From UBA10649 sp037130755 (lineage in GTDB: Bacteria > Actinomycetota > Actinomycetes > S36-B12): 64,000 nt of DNA. The stretch is from positions 25,263 to 89,262 of the forward strand of contig JBAXSI010000005.1 of assembly GCA_037130755.1 (NCBI GenBank). Direction: 5' to 3'. How positions within the stretch are numbered: position 1 is the first letter of the stretch; every line of letters starts with the position of its first letter. Below, in pieces: positions 7,270-15,652 of the stretch. The translations under genes and the position numbers were made by a program. The notes beneath the pieces are model-generated. The model saw only the letters and a program-made list of their open reading frames with translations, was not told the origin of the DNA and did no database searches.

Positions 7270-7895
7270 TGGGCGCCAACGCCGCCTTGTTCGCGCGGAT
7301 GCTCGTGATCGGCCTTGTCGTGGCCGCTCCGGTCGGCGCGATGGCGGTGCTGTGCATTCAGCGTGTGCTGGCACACGGCTGGCGGGCCGGGATGGCCACC
7401 GGCGGCGGGATTGCCACGGCGGATGCGATCTACGCCGGGCTGGCCGCGTTCGGCGTGACGGCGGTGTCCCACTGGCTGATCGACTACCAGACGGTTCTGC
7501 GGATCGTGGGCGGCGCCGTGCTCATCTGGCTCGGCTGGCGGGCGATCAGGACTCCACCAGCGCACGAGGCGGCTCAGTCGGCTGACTCGACCCGCCTCGG
7601 CGCGCTGTACTCCAGTGCCGTCGGCCTCACCCTCACCAATCCCATGACGATCATGGCGTTCGCGGCCATCTTCGCCGGCGCCGGCCTCGTGACCCAGACG
7701 GGCACGGGCAGCGCCCTTATCGTCACGGTGGGCGTCGGGTGCGGGTCCCTTGCGTGGTGGCTTGCGTTGACCACCGGGGTGTGGGCCGTGCGGCACGCGG
7801 TCAGCGACAGATCGATGCGGATCGTCAACCGCGTTTCCGGCGGAGTTCTCGTGGCGTTCGGCGTACTGGCAGTGGTGGCCGGTCTGCGCGGCTGA
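7269..7895 (+). CDS. LysE family amino acid exporter
   Basis: This is a 208-residue LysE/RhtB translocator with about six membrane segments. The typical N-terminal GLVVAAPVGAMAVLCIQRVLAHGWRAGMATGGGIATADAIYA region and the central LTNPMTIMAF motif are both present. The family exports amino acids or related small metabolites by proton antiport. Translation is coupled to the Lrp gene; start choices are GTG at 7266 or ATG at 7269, which overlap the lrp stop. Substrate probably matches the Lrp effector, but this is inference from context. Confidence 0.92.
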   Translation: MGANAALFARMLVIGLVVAAPVGAMAVLCIQRVLAHGWRAGMATGGGIATADAIYAGLAAFGVTAVSHWLIDYQTVLRIVGGAVLIWLGWRAIRTPPAHEAAQSADSTRLGALYSSAVGLTLTNPMTIMAFAAIFAGAGLVTQTGTGSALIVTVGVGCGSLAWWLALTTGVWAVRHAVSDRSMRIVNRVSGGVLVAFGVLAVVAGLRG

Positions 7896-7972
7896 TGCAG
7901 GTGCTTCGACCCCCTCGGCGGCGGTAGCGTCCCTCCACGGACTAACCCGAACCGTCGAGGATGGGGGCATTC

Positions 7973-8812
7973 ATGCGGCGGAGCACGGTCGTCATCAAGG
8001 GCGCAGTCACGTCGGTGGTCATCGTCGCGCTGACGTTGACTGCCGCCTCCCCACCGAGCCAGGCAGACACCGGACAGGCGGCCCTGGACTTCCTGAGCGC
8101 AACGGATGCCGCAACGCTGACGGCCGTCGCCGGTGGTGTGGACGTCATCGAGCAGATCACCTACAGCCGGGCCACTGATCTGTCCAACGAGCTCTATCCG
8201 CTCGTGCACGCGACAGTGCCCGCCGGTGGGAAGGTGCGAGTCCACGTCACCGTCGATCCCGATCAGACGAACTACATGAGCGTGCGCCGCATGCCCGGGT
8301 CCAGGCTCCTTGGGGCGGCCGGACAGGAGATGCTCAGTGGGTCCCGATGGGCCACGGTCTCCATGCTCACCACGAGTGCGGCCCGGCGGGCGAGGGCGGC
8401 TGGCGCGACCGATGCGACGGCGATCACCGGAATCACCAACGCCCGCGTGATCGAGGACCCTTGGGTCGCGACCGAACCTGCCGAGATAGCCAGGCGCATG
8501 GTGCTGCCGCCCTACACCGGGGCGCAGGACGAGGGTTGGACGACGGTCGTCACCACTCCCCAGGCGGACGGCACCACGCTGATATCCGGCACCATCAATG
8601 CCGGCGTGCCCGCCAGCGACGGCGAGGACATGTGCGTCCGACCGTTCGTCGAGATCGTGGTCGGGCCGGACGGGGTGGCCCGCTCCTCGCACTGGCGGGA
8701 GACCTGCCCGGGCAAGGGGACCCGCGAGTACCGGACGACGTCCACGTTCGGCCCGCAGCCGATCCAGCCACCGACCACGCCGACAATGCCGGCTTCGCGA
8801 GCGCTTCGTTAG
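7973..8812 (+). CDS. Secreted protein of unknown function
   Basis: This 279-residue protein has a signal peptide (MRRSTVVIKGAVTSVVIVALTL, cleavage probably after the SQA near residue 31). The rest is soluble, with two Cys residues late in the chain (near DMC and ETC) that could pair. No lipobox is seen. The fold could be a LolA/LppX-like carrier given the alternating strand pattern, but no motif proves it. GGGGG five bases before the ATG supports the 7973 start over an in-frame ATG at 7961. A possible -10 TAGCGT lies at 7924. Confidence 0.72.
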   Translation: MRRSTVVIKGAVTSVVIVALTLTAASPPSQADTGQAALDFLSATDAATLTAVAGGVDVIEQITYSRATDLSNELYPLVHATVPAGGKVRVHVTVDPDQTNYMSVRRMPGSRLLGAAGQEMLSGSRWATVSMLTTSAARRARAAGATDATAITGITNARVIEDPWVATEPAEIARRMVLPPYTGAQDEGWTTVVTTPQADGTTLISGTINAGVPASDGEDMCVRPFVEIVVGPDGVARSSHWRETCPGKGTREYRTTSTFGPQPIQPPTTPTMPASRALR

Positions 8813-9120
8813 GGCAGCGCCCGCCGAAGCTCGGTGAGGCGGTCGCGGACGGCCGATGGGTCTGCGCCGGGCGACTGGCTCAGGGCTGCCAGGTAGTCGC
8901 GACCTACCACCGCCAACTGGGCACCTGCCGCGCTGGCTCCCACGGTGGGTAGGGCGTGGTCTGCCGGCATCGTCGGTTCAAGGTCACGGGTTCGCGCGAC
9001 GATCAACTCCGCCACCTCGTGACAACCCGGCAGCAGCGGCTCGACCTTCGTCAAGGGAAGGCTGTTCAAGCGGTCGACGACTCGCCGCAGTTCGGTGGCC
9101 ACGTCGTCCAGGTCGTTCAC
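8809..9120 (-). CDS. Small helical protein of unknown function
   Basis: This 103-residue soluble protein has amphipathic helices at both ends (ELRRVVDRLNSL and AVRDRLTELRRAL). I do not recognise a family. Its start overlaps the stop of the MBL hydrolase gene by four bases, so the two are cotranslated and may act together. Its 3' end overlaps the convergent secreted-protein gene by four bases. Confidence 0.65.
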   Translation of the reverse strand: MNDLDDVATELRRVVDRLNSLPLTKVEPLLPGCHEVAELIVARTRDLEPTMPADHALPTVGASAAGAQLAVVGRDYLAALSQSPGADPSAVRDRLTELRRALP

Positions 9121-9833
9121 GCGTCGCTGCTCTTGCGCAGGAAGGACCTGATCGCCTCACGCGCGTTGTCGCGGATCTCCGTGCCGTGCGTGAAAGCCGC
9201 AACGTTGTACTCCAGGTCGCTGAAGACCTGCGCCGACTCCCTGTTCTGGCGCGCAGAGGTGCAGATGACGGCCATGGGCCACCGCATGCGTGACAGCGGA
9301 TTGAACAGCGCATCGCCGGTGATGAGGACTCCAGTGCGCTCGTGCAGCATGGACACGTGACCTGGCGTGTGGCCCGGCGTGTGGATGATGCGCAGTCCAC
9401 CGGCGACATCGACAACCTCGCCATCGTGCAGTGCATGCGATACCGCGAACGGATCGAACTTGCGGCCAGGCATCCGCAGGAACATCCGGCCCATCGTCGA
9501 GGTGAGGTCGGGCGGTGCGTTCTCGCCGGCGGCGATGTACTCGACGTCGTCCTCGTGGATCGCGACGCCGTCGACGCCGGTCCGTTCGAGCATCTCCCGC
9601 GCACCGCCGGCATGGTCGCCGTGCGCGTGGGTCAGGATGATCCGGTAGACGTCGCCGGGCTGCTTGCCGAGGTGTGCCAGGCCCGCGACGATCTTCGCCG
9701 GCGCCTGCTTGAGGCCGCAGTCGACGAGGGTGACACTGCCGTCGTCCTCTAGGAAGGCGAACGAGTTGATGAAGTCCCCCATCGTGGGGATGCGGACCAC
9801 GCCGGGGCCAAGAAGGACTGCGGGCTGCCTCAT
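9117..9833 (-). CDS. MBL-fold metallo-hydrolase
   Basis: This 238-residue metallo-beta-lactamase fold enzyme has the metal motif HAHGDHAGG (HxHxDH), then the later HTPGHTPGHV and GDALFNP motifs that complete a binuclear zinc or iron site. The family includes glyoxalase II, lactonases and quorum-quenching enzymes. This one lacks diagnostic additions, so the substrate is open. No signal peptide is seen. It is transcribed divergently from cbs, with its own -10 element six bases before the ATG, and is coupled to the small protein downstream. Confidence 0.88.
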   Translation of the reverse strand: MRQPAVLLGPGVVRIPTMGDFINSFAFLEDDGSVTLVDCGLKQAPAKIVAGLAHLGKQPGDVYRIILTHAHGDHAGGAREMLERTGVDGVAIHEDDVEYIAAGENAPPDLTSTMGRMFLRMPGRKFDPFAVSHALHDGEVVDVAGGLRIIHTPGHTPGHVSMLHERTGVLITGDALFNPLSRMRWPMAVICTSARQNRESAQVFSDLEYNVAAFTHGTEIRDNAREAIRSFLRKSSDA

Positions 9834-9863
9834 TGCTCCAGCCTAGGGCGATAGTGTCGCCGG
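9834..9863 (-). promoter_or_regulatory. Divergent leaderless promoters of the MBL gene and cbs
   Basis: On the minus strand TAGGCT (9845-9840) ends six bases before the MBL ATG. On the plus strand TAGTGT (9852-9857) ends six bases before the cbs GTG. Neither gene has a Shine-Dalgarno, so both transcripts should begin at the start codon. Confidence 0.55.
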
Positions 9864-11240
9864 GTGCAGGTACATGAATCGGTCCTCGAACTCATCGGCA
9901 ACACGCCCCTCGTCCGGCTCCGCAGCGTCACCGCAGGCATCGTTCCCGAGGGTGGCGCCGAGGTCTACGCCAAGGTCGAGTACCTCAACCCCGGTGGATC
10001 GGTCAAGGACCGCATTGCCGTGCGCATGGTCGACGCGGCCGAGAAGTCCGGGGCCTTGCAGCCGGGCGGGACGATCGTCGAGCCCACCAGCGGCAACACC
10101 GGTGTCGGCCTCGCACTCGTCGCGCAGCAGCGCGGCTACAAGACAGTCTTCGTCTGCCCCGACAAGGTCAGCGAGGACAAGCGCAATGTCCTCAAGGCCT
10201 ACGGTGCAGAGGTCGTCGTGTGCCCGACAGCAGTGGATCCCGACGATCCGCGTTCGTACTACAGCGTGAGCGACCGGCTGGCGCGCGAGCTGCCCGGAGC
10301 CTGGAAGCCAGATCAGTACTCGAACCCCAACAACCCGCTCTCGCACTACGAGACGACCGGCCCCGAGCTATGGGAGCAGACCGACGGTCGCATCACGCAC
10401 TTCGTGGCGGGTGCCGGCACCGGTGGCACCATCTCGGGAACGGGGCGCTTCCTCAAGGAGTCCAGCGATGGCGCGGTCAAGGTGATCGCCGCTGACCCGG
10501 AGGGCTCGGTCTACTCAGGCGGCACTGGCCGGCCGTACCTCGTCGAGGGAGTGGGCGAGGACTTCTGGCCGACCACGTACGACGCGAAGATCCCCGACGA
10601 AGTAATCGCCGTCTCCGACAAGGACTCCTTCGAGATGACGCGACGGCTCGCCCGCGAGGAGGGCCTGCTCGTGGGCGGATCGTGCGGCATGGCTGTCGTC
10701 GCCGCCCTGCAGGTGGCCGCCAAGGCTGCGCCCGGCGACATCGTCGTCGTGCTCCTTCCTGACAGTGGCCGCGGCTATCTGTCCAAGGTCTTCAACGACG
10801 ACTGGCTCAGCAAGTACGGGTTCCTGCAGTCCGACTCCGATCGCACCGTCGGCGACGTGCTTCGTGGCAAGTCCGGCGAGCTGCCGCCGTTTGTCCACAC
10901 GCACCCCACGGAGACCGTTCGCGATGCGATCGACATCCTGCGCGAGTTCGGGGTGTCGCAGATGCCGGTCGTCCGCGCGGAGCCGCCGGTCATGGCAGCC
11001 GAGGTCGTCGGTTCGGTGGTCGAACGGGACCTGCTCGACGACCTGTTCAACGGCCGGGCGGAGTTGGCTGACAAGGTCGATGCGCACATGTCCGCGGCGC
11101 TTCCGATGGTGGGCGCGGGCGAGCCGGTCAGTGCCGCCATCGAGGCACTTCAGTCGGCTGACGCGGTGGTCGTCGTCGACGACGGCAAGCCGACCGGTGT
11201 CATCACTCGTCAGGACCTGTTGGGCTACCTGACCAAGTGA
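9864..11240 (+). CDS. cbs: Cystathionine beta-synthase with C-terminal CBS domains
   Basis: This 458-residue PLP enzyme condenses serine or an activated serine with homocysteine to give cystathionine, the first step of reverse transsulfuration. The PLP Lys lies in NPGGSVKDR (near residue 44), the substrate loop is EPTSGNTGVG, and the phosphate loop is GAGTGGTISGTGRF. Residues about 335-458 are a pair of CBS domains, usually adenine-nucleotide or S-adenosylmethionine sensors. GTG start with a -10 six bases upstream suggests a leaderless message. It overlaps the Nudix gene by GTGA. metB is 10 kb downstream; in Mycobacterium the two are nearly adjacent. Confidence 0.95.
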   Translation: MQVHESVLELIGNTPLVRLRSVTAGIVPEGGAEVYAKVEYLNPGGSVKDRIAVRMVDAAEKSGALQPGGTIVEPTSGNTGVGLALVAQQRGYKTVFVCPDKVSEDKRNVLKAYGAEVVVCPTAVDPDDPRSYYSVSDRLARELPGAWKPDQYSNPNNPLSHYETTGPELWEQTDGRITHFVAGAGTGGTISGTGRFLKESSDGAVKVIAADPEGSVYSGGTGRPYLVEGVGEDFWPTTYDAKIPDEVIAVSDKDSFEMTRRLAREEGLLVGGSCGMAVVAALQVAAKAAPGDIVVVLLPDSGRGYLSKVFNDDWLSKYGFLQSDSDRTVGDVLRGKSGELPPFVHTHPTETVRDAIDILREFGVSQMPVVRAEPPVMAAEVVGSVVERDLLDDLFNGRAELADKVDAHMSAALPMVGAGEPVSAAIEALQSADAVVVVDDGKPTGVITRQDLLGYLTK

Positions 11241-11737
11241 ACCCCGAGGAGCCGCCCGCACCGGGCGCGGTGATTCGTCCCACGGCGCGCGTTCTCCTCA
11301 TCGATGGCGAAGAGCGGACCTTGCTCTTCCGCATGGTCAGTGAGGACTTCGGCGACACCTTCTGGTTCCCGCCCGGCGGCGCGCTGGAGGTCGGCGAGAC
11401 GCATGCGGAGGCGGCTGCGCGCGAGCTCACTGAGGAGACCGGCTGGCCGCACCCGAAGGTCGGTCCCCTCATCGGGCATCGTCGTCACGTCATCACGTGG
11501 GGAGGCGTGCTGTACGACTGTCGCGAGCAGTGGTTCGTCGCGCGCGTTCCGTCGCTCGATGTTGACACCGCCGGCTTCACCGAGGAGGAGAAGCTCGAGG
11601 TCCTCGACTCGCACTGGTGGTCGGTTGACGAGCTCCGCAGCACCAGCGATCGGCTCGTGCCGGGCACCCTCCCCGACCTGCTCGCGCAAGTGCTGGCCGG
11701 CGGCCCTCCGGCTGTTGCGTGGGACCTGCCGACCTGA
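11237..11737 (+). CDS. Nudix hydrolase
   Basis: This 166-residue protein has a complete Nudix box (from GGALEVGETHAEAAARELTE, with the following ETGW) near residues 46-69, which binds the magnesium that drives hydrolysis of a nucleoside diphosphate linked to another moiety. Substrate is not predictable. GTG start shares GTGA with the cbs stop, so it is in the cbs operon. No membrane segment or extra domain is visible. Confidence 0.9.
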   Translation: MNPEEPPAPGAVIRPTARVLLIDGEERTLLFRMVSEDFGDTFWFPPGGALEVGETHAEAAARELTEETGWPHPKVGPLIGHRRHVITWGGVLYDCREQWFVARVPSLDVDTAGFTEEEKLEVLDSHWWSVDELRSTSDRLVPGTLPDLLAQVLAGGPPAVAWDLPT

Positions 11738-11744
11738 CCCGGAG

Positions 11745-12509
11745 CTAGGAGCCTGGCTGCTGAGGTGATTCGAAGACGAGGACCAGCGTCCCCGTCGCCG
11801 GCGCGGCGAACGCCGACGTGAGTCCGCCCGGCACCTTCATGCGGCTCATCAGCACGGTCGCGCCGAGCGAGGCTGCCTTGGCCTCTGCCTCGTCCACGGA
11901 GCTCACGGCGATCACCGGGTTCCAGGAGACTGGCAGACCCTCCTTGGGCTGCTTGGTGATGCTCGACAACTGCGAATCGCCGCTCATGAGCATGCCCTGC
12001 CCATCGCCAATCACCTCGTTGAATCCGAGTTCGAACACCGTCGTGTAGAAGTCCTTCGCGGTAGCAGGAGCCGCGGACTGGTGGTCGAACCAGCACGGTG
12101 CACCCGGTGTGCCGAAGGCCTCGAACCCGCCGAACGCGGCCTTCTGCCAGAGCCCGAAGACCGCACCGGCCGGATCCATGGCCAAGGCCATCGAGCCGGT
12201 GTCCATGACGTCCATCGGACCCATGAACACCTGACCGCCAGCGGCACCGACCCTGCCGACCGTGGCCTCGATATCGGGTGCGTTCAGGTAGGTGACCCAC
12301 TGGCCCATGCCCTCAGGCTGCTCGCCGATGGCGCAGACGGGCGAGCCGTCAAGCAAGGCCATCGTGTAGTTGCCGGTGTCGGGGCCGCCGACGTCGAAGG
12401 TCCAGCCGAAGACGTCCCAGAGGAACTGCATGAGTCCCTCGCGTGTCGCAGCATCCTTGACGCTGATGTCGCACCAGCACGGCTGGCCGGGCACGAAGGA
12501 AAGACTCAT
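11745..12509 (-). CDS. VOC family protein with two glyoxalase-like domains
   Basis: This 254-residue protein has two tandem vicinal-oxygen-chelate halves, each beginning with a PGxPCWxD strand (residues 7-13, PGQPCWCD, and about 129, PGAPCWFD). It resembles the actinobacterial two-domain VOC proteins such as mycobacterial Cfp30B. The enzymatic reaction, if any, is unknown. The ATG at 12509 follows a good Shine-Dalgarno (GGGAG) and fits the domain edge; an in-frame start 51 bases upstream is less likely. Confidence 0.85.
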   Translation of the reverse strand: MSLSFVPGQPCWCDISVKDAATREGLMQFLWDVFGWTFDVGGPDTGNYTMALLDGSPVCAIGEQPEGMGQWVTYLNAPDIEATVGRVGAAGGQVFMGPMDVMDTGSMALAMDPAGAVFGLWQKAAFGGFEAFGTPGAPCWFDHQSAAPATAKDFYTTVFELGFNEVIGDGQGMLMSGDSQLSSITKQPKEGLPVSWNPVIAVSSVDEAEAKAASLGATVLMSRMKVPGGLTSAFAAPATGTLVLVFESPQQPGS

Positions 12510-12572
12510 CGCATGCTCCCTGAGTGTCGAGGCGATCGGGCGCACGACACTACGGGCCAATGCTGACCTTGA

Positions 12573-13202
12573 CTAGGACGCGGCGGCCGTTGGACTCGCC
12601 GTCACAGCGGTGGGCTGCGGAAGCAGCGGGGCACAGATCTTGAGCGCCGCCGCGACCTTGGGATCGGTGCGGTCCAGTTGGCCCATCCAGTCCTGTCCGT
12701 CGGCGACTTTGACGTCGTGATCGCCCAGGCACGAGGTGAAGGCGGCCACCGCCGTCGTGTCGATCTGGACCGGCCCGCCCGCGCCGCCCGGGCCGAACTC
12801 CGGTCGCAGGCTCGCGCATGCGGTCTGGGCCTTGTCGAAGGTGGCCTGGTCGACGCCCGATGGCAACGGGATGGCTCCGGGGGAGTCGGCGCCTGGACCG
12901 CCGGGCGGCATCCCACTGGGGAGAGTGGTGGGCATGCCGCTCGGCCGGGTCCCTGCTCCGCCCTGGTCCGGCAGCGTGACGCCGTTCTTGGCCAGGCAGT
13001 CCCGGTAGGCAGTGAAGTCAGCCGCGCCGTTCGCGGCCGGTCCGTTCGCGGCCGCGCTGCCTGCGACCCACGATCCTGGATTCGCAGCGGCGGGCGCCGA
13101 CGATGCGGTGTCACCGCTGGCGCTTCCCCCGCAGGCGGTCAGCGCGAAAAGGAGCAGTGCCACGCCGGCCGTCAGGGACGTGGTTCTGGTTGTGGTGCTC
13201 AT
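12573..13202 (-). CDS. Lipoprotein with two Cys-pair repeats, last gene of the export operon
   Basis: This 209-residue lipoprotein has a signal peptide with lipobox LTAC near residue 21, followed by a Gly/Ser/Ala/Asn-rich linker. Two similar modules follow: FTAYRDCLAKNGVTLPD ... FDKAQTACASLRP, and FTSCLGDHDVKVAD ... AALKICAPLLP. Each has a Cys pair that could form a disulfide. Such modules recur in actinobacterial exported proteins near MacB-type ABC genes; their function is not known to me. The ATG at 13202 has a strong Shine-Dalgarno (GGAGG) and overlaps the previous stop by one base. Confidence 0.82.
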   Translation of the reverse strand: MSTTTRTTSLTAGVALLLFALTACGGSASGDTASSAPAAANPGSWVAGSAAANGPAANGAADFTAYRDCLAKNGVTLPDQGGAGTRPSGMPTTLPSGMPPGGPGADSPGAIPLPSGVDQATFDKAQTACASLRPEFGPGGAGGPVQIDTTAVAAFTSCLGDHDVKVADGQDWMGQLDRTDPKVAAALKICAPLLPQPTAVTASPTAAAS

Positions 13203-13720
13203 CAGTTTCCTCCGAGAGTGGATGGGGACCCGCCGGGCAGCGGGCCCTCGGACACGGTCTTGGCAGTCACGGTGCCGTCGTCGGCCTTGTCGCCACGAAC
13301 GATGACGCTGGCGCCGTTCGGCAGGTCGGTGAGCGCCACGGTTTGCTGCGACGTCACCTTCGCGGAGGCCGGCACCTTCACCTTGACCGTCTCGCCGGTG
13401 GGCGTTGCCAGGTAGAGGCTTGTCCCGTCGACGAGCTTGACGGTGCCGAACGTCGTGTTTCCGAGGGCGCTGGCCGTCCCGCCTGTTGCCGGGAACGCGC
13501 CGGCAGCGGGGAACGCGCCGGCAGCGGGGAACGCGCCGGCAGCGGGGAAGGCGCCGGCGATCCCCGGCTGGTTCGTTGAGTTGCCGAACCGCTGGTTCGC
13601 GAGGGCGCCGCCAGCGAAGCCCACCATCAGGACCAGCACGGTGAGCAGGACCCACGTGAGGCGGTTCGGCTTGGCATGCTCGCGCTGGGCCAGCAGGTCG
13701 GCGAGGTTCTCGTCACTCAT
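13202..13720 (-). CDS. Membrane-anchored protein with AGAFPA repeats
   Basis: This 172-residue protein has a basic cytoplasmic N-terminus of about 20 residues, one membrane segment (WVLLTVLVLMVGFAGGALA), an extracytoplasmic linker with four tandem AGAFPA units (near residues 55-80), and a small beta-rich domain (from GTVKLVDGTSLYLATPTGE, then VTSQQTVALTDLPNGASVIV). That domain resembles the DUF5666 type of OB-like strand repeat. It lies between the lipoprotein and permease genes, overlapping the latter by eight bases, so it is likely an extracellular accessory of the exporter. No known activity. Confidence 0.82.
   Translation of the reverse strand: MSDENLADLLAQREHAKPNRLTWVLLTVLVLMVGFAGGALANQRFGNSTNQPGIAGAFPAAGAFPAAGAFPAAGAFPATGGTASALGNTTFGTVKLVDGTSLYLATPTGETVKVKVPASAKVTSQQTVALTDLPNGASVIVRGDKADDGTVTAKTVSEGPLPGGSPSTLGGN
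13491..13559. repeat. 18-bp tandem repeats inside the membrane-anchored protein gene
   Basis: About four copies of an 18-base unit (GGGAACGCGCCGGCAGCG and near copies) encode AGAFPA in frame. The copies are almost identical, so repeat number could vary by slippage without breaking the frame. Confidence 0.85.
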
Positions 13721-14924
13721 GTCTTAGCGCCTCGATCGGTCGTAGGGATGCGGCTCGGTTGGCGGGATAGCTGCCGAAGAACAGGCCGATGGCGACCGAG
13801 ACGCCGAAGGCGGCGACCACGGAGGCCGGGATGATGACGGGCGTGATGCCCATGACGTCGAACCGCGTCACTACGAGGGCCAGCAGCACTCCTGCCACTC
13901 CGCCGATGACGGAAAGCACCGTTGCCTCGACGAGGAACTGCCCGAGGATGGCGCCCTTGCTCGCGCCGATCGCCTTGCGAATGCCGATCTCCCGGGTCCG
14001 CTCGGTGACGGTTACCAGCATGATGTTGGTGATGCCGATGCCGCCGACGAGCAGGCTGATGGCGGCGACCGCACCCAACAGCACGGTCAGCAGCTGGGTG
14101 GTCTCCTCGACGGCGGAGAGCAGTGTCGCCTGATTGAGCACCTGGTAGTCGCGGGACGTCGAGTCGGCGATGCTGTGACGTTGGTCGAGGACCGCGTACA
14201 CCTCCGACTGCGCGGCGTCCATCACCTCAGAGGACGCCGACTGCACCAGAACCGAATCCATGCTGCCGTAGCCGGTCAGGTGGTTCTGCACGGTGGTGAG
14301 CGGTGCGATTGCTGTGTCATCCGCGTCGTTGAAGCCAGAGGATCCCTTTGACTCGAGGACGCCGACCACCGTGAAGGGCGTGTCGTCGCAGACGATCTGC
14401 TTGCCGATCGGGTCTACGGTTCCGAACAGCTCGTCGACGACCGTCTGGCCGATGACGATGTTGCGGCGTGCGTTCAGCACGTCGTCATTGACGAAGTAGC
14501 TTCCTGAGGAGACCTTCGAGTTCGACGCCTCGAAGTACGAGGGCCACGTGCCAGTGATCGCTGTGTCGTGTGTGGTTCCCTCGTAGCTGCAGGTCGACTG
14601 GGCGCTGACCACGGGGGACGCGCTCTTGACGTCGGGGGCGACGTCGACGTTCATCAGTGCCTTGGCGTCGGCGACGGTGAGGTCCTTGAACTGCGTGCGA
14701 GCCTCCGACCCGGGCCGGCCGAAAGTGCCGTGACGAACCGTGAGCGTGTTCGTTCCCAGACTCTCGAGGTTGGCCGTTACGGACTGGGTCGTCCCGCTGC
14801 CCACGGCAACAAGAATGATGACCGCGGCGACACCGATGAGGATGCCGAGCACCGTGAGTCCTGAGCGGAGTCGGTTGGCCCCGATCCCGCGCAGTCCGAT
14901 CCGCAGCGTCTCGAAGAGGTTCAT
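13713..14924 (-). CDS. MacB/FtsX-type ABC transporter permease
   Basis: This 403-residue protein has an N-terminal membrane helix, a large extracytoplasmic MacB core domain of about 220 residues, then three C-terminal helices forming the FtsX domain with the conserved IGITNIMLVTVTERTREIGI-RKAIGAS motif. MacB-type permeases are mechanotransmission proteins that drive export of peptides, lipoproteins or drugs from the outer face of the membrane without passing them through a channel. It overlaps the ATPase gene by ATGA and is followed by two extracytoplasmic partners. Confidence 0.92.
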   Translation of the reverse strand: MNLFETLRIGLRGIGANRLRSGLTVLGILIGVAAVIILVAVGSGTTQSVTANLESLGTNTLTVRHGTFGRPGSEARTQFKDLTVADAKALMNVDVAPDVKSASPVVSAQSTCSYEGTTHDTAITGTWPSYFEASNSKVSSGSYFVNDDVLNARRNIVIGQTVVDELFGTVDPIGKQIVCDDTPFTVVGVLESKGSSGFNDADDTAIAPLTTVQNHLTGYGSMDSVLVQSASSEVMDAAQSEVYAVLDQRHSIADSTSRDYQVLNQATLLSAVEETTQLLTVLLGAVAAISLLVGGIGITNIMLVTVTERTREIGIRKAIGASKGAILGQFLVEATVLSVIGGVAGVLLALVVTRFDVMGITPVIIPASVVAAFGVSVAIGLFFGSYPANRAASLRPIEALRHE

Positions 14925-15652
14925 GACAGTCCCGCCTCGGTGGCGGCCATGCGGCGTTCGCCGCGCGGCCGGTTCCAGCGGTCGTCAGCCATCAGCCCGT
15001 CGACCAGCGTGATGATGCGATCGGCTCGTGCTGCCACGTCGTCCTCGTGCGTGATCATGACGATGGTGCGTCCCTCGGCGTGCATCTGGTCCATCAGGTC
15101 GAGCACGTCGGCCGTTGAGTGGCTGTCGAGGTTGCCGGTGGGCTCGTCGGCGAGCAGCAGCGACGGCTCAGCAACGAGGGCCCGCGCAACGGCCACGCGC
15201 TGCTGCTGGCCGCCAGACAACTCATTGGGCTCGTGGTCCATGCGCCCGTCCAGGCCCACCGCGCTCAGGGCCGCCTTCGCGCGCGCGGTCCGTTCGCGCC
15301 GACCCACGCCGCGGTAGAGGAGGGGGAGCTCCACGTTGGCGAGGGCCGAGGTGCGGGGTATGAGGTTGAACGACTGGAAGATGAAGCCGATCTTGCGATT
15401 GCGCACGATGGACAGCGCTGACTCGTCGAGGGAGTCGATGCTGATGCCGTCGAGCTCGTAGTGGCCATCGGAGGCGTTGTCGAGAGCGCCGATGATGTTC
15501 ATCAAGGTGGACTTGCCCGAGCCGGACGCCCCCATGATGGCCACGTAGTCACCGCGCTCGACGGTGAGGTCGACCCCGCGCAGTGCGTGCACCGTTGTCT
15601 CGCCCATGCCGTAGACCTTGGTTATCCCCGTGAGAGAGATGACCGGAGACAT
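14921..15652 (-). CDS. ABC transporter ATPase, MacB/LolD type
   Basis: This 243-residue ATPase has Walker A GASGSGKST, Q-loop, signature LSGGQQQRVAVARAL, Walker B LLLADEPTGNLD and switch His in MITHEDD. The LolD/MacB-class sequence (ADEPTGNLD) pairs with the FtsX-type permease encoded next. Start and stop overlap neighbours by one and four bases, placing adaptor, ATPase and permease in one translational unit. Confidence 0.95.
   Translation of the reverse strand: MSPVISLTGITKVYGMGETTVHALRGVDLTVERGDYVAIMGASGSGKSTLMNIIGALDNASDGHYELDGISIDSLDESALSIVRNRKIGFIFQSFNLIPRTSALANVELPLLYRGVGRRERTARAKAALSAVGLDGRMDHEPNELSGGQQQRVAVARALVAEPSLLLADEPTGNLDSHSTADVLDLMDQMHAEGRTIVMITHEDDVAARADRIITLVDGLMADDRWNRPRGERRMAATEAGLS

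Noticed and set aside
13491..13559. CRISPR-like tandem repeats
   Set aside because: The repeats are contiguous without spacers, in frame and coding for AGAFPA, so they are a protein repeat.
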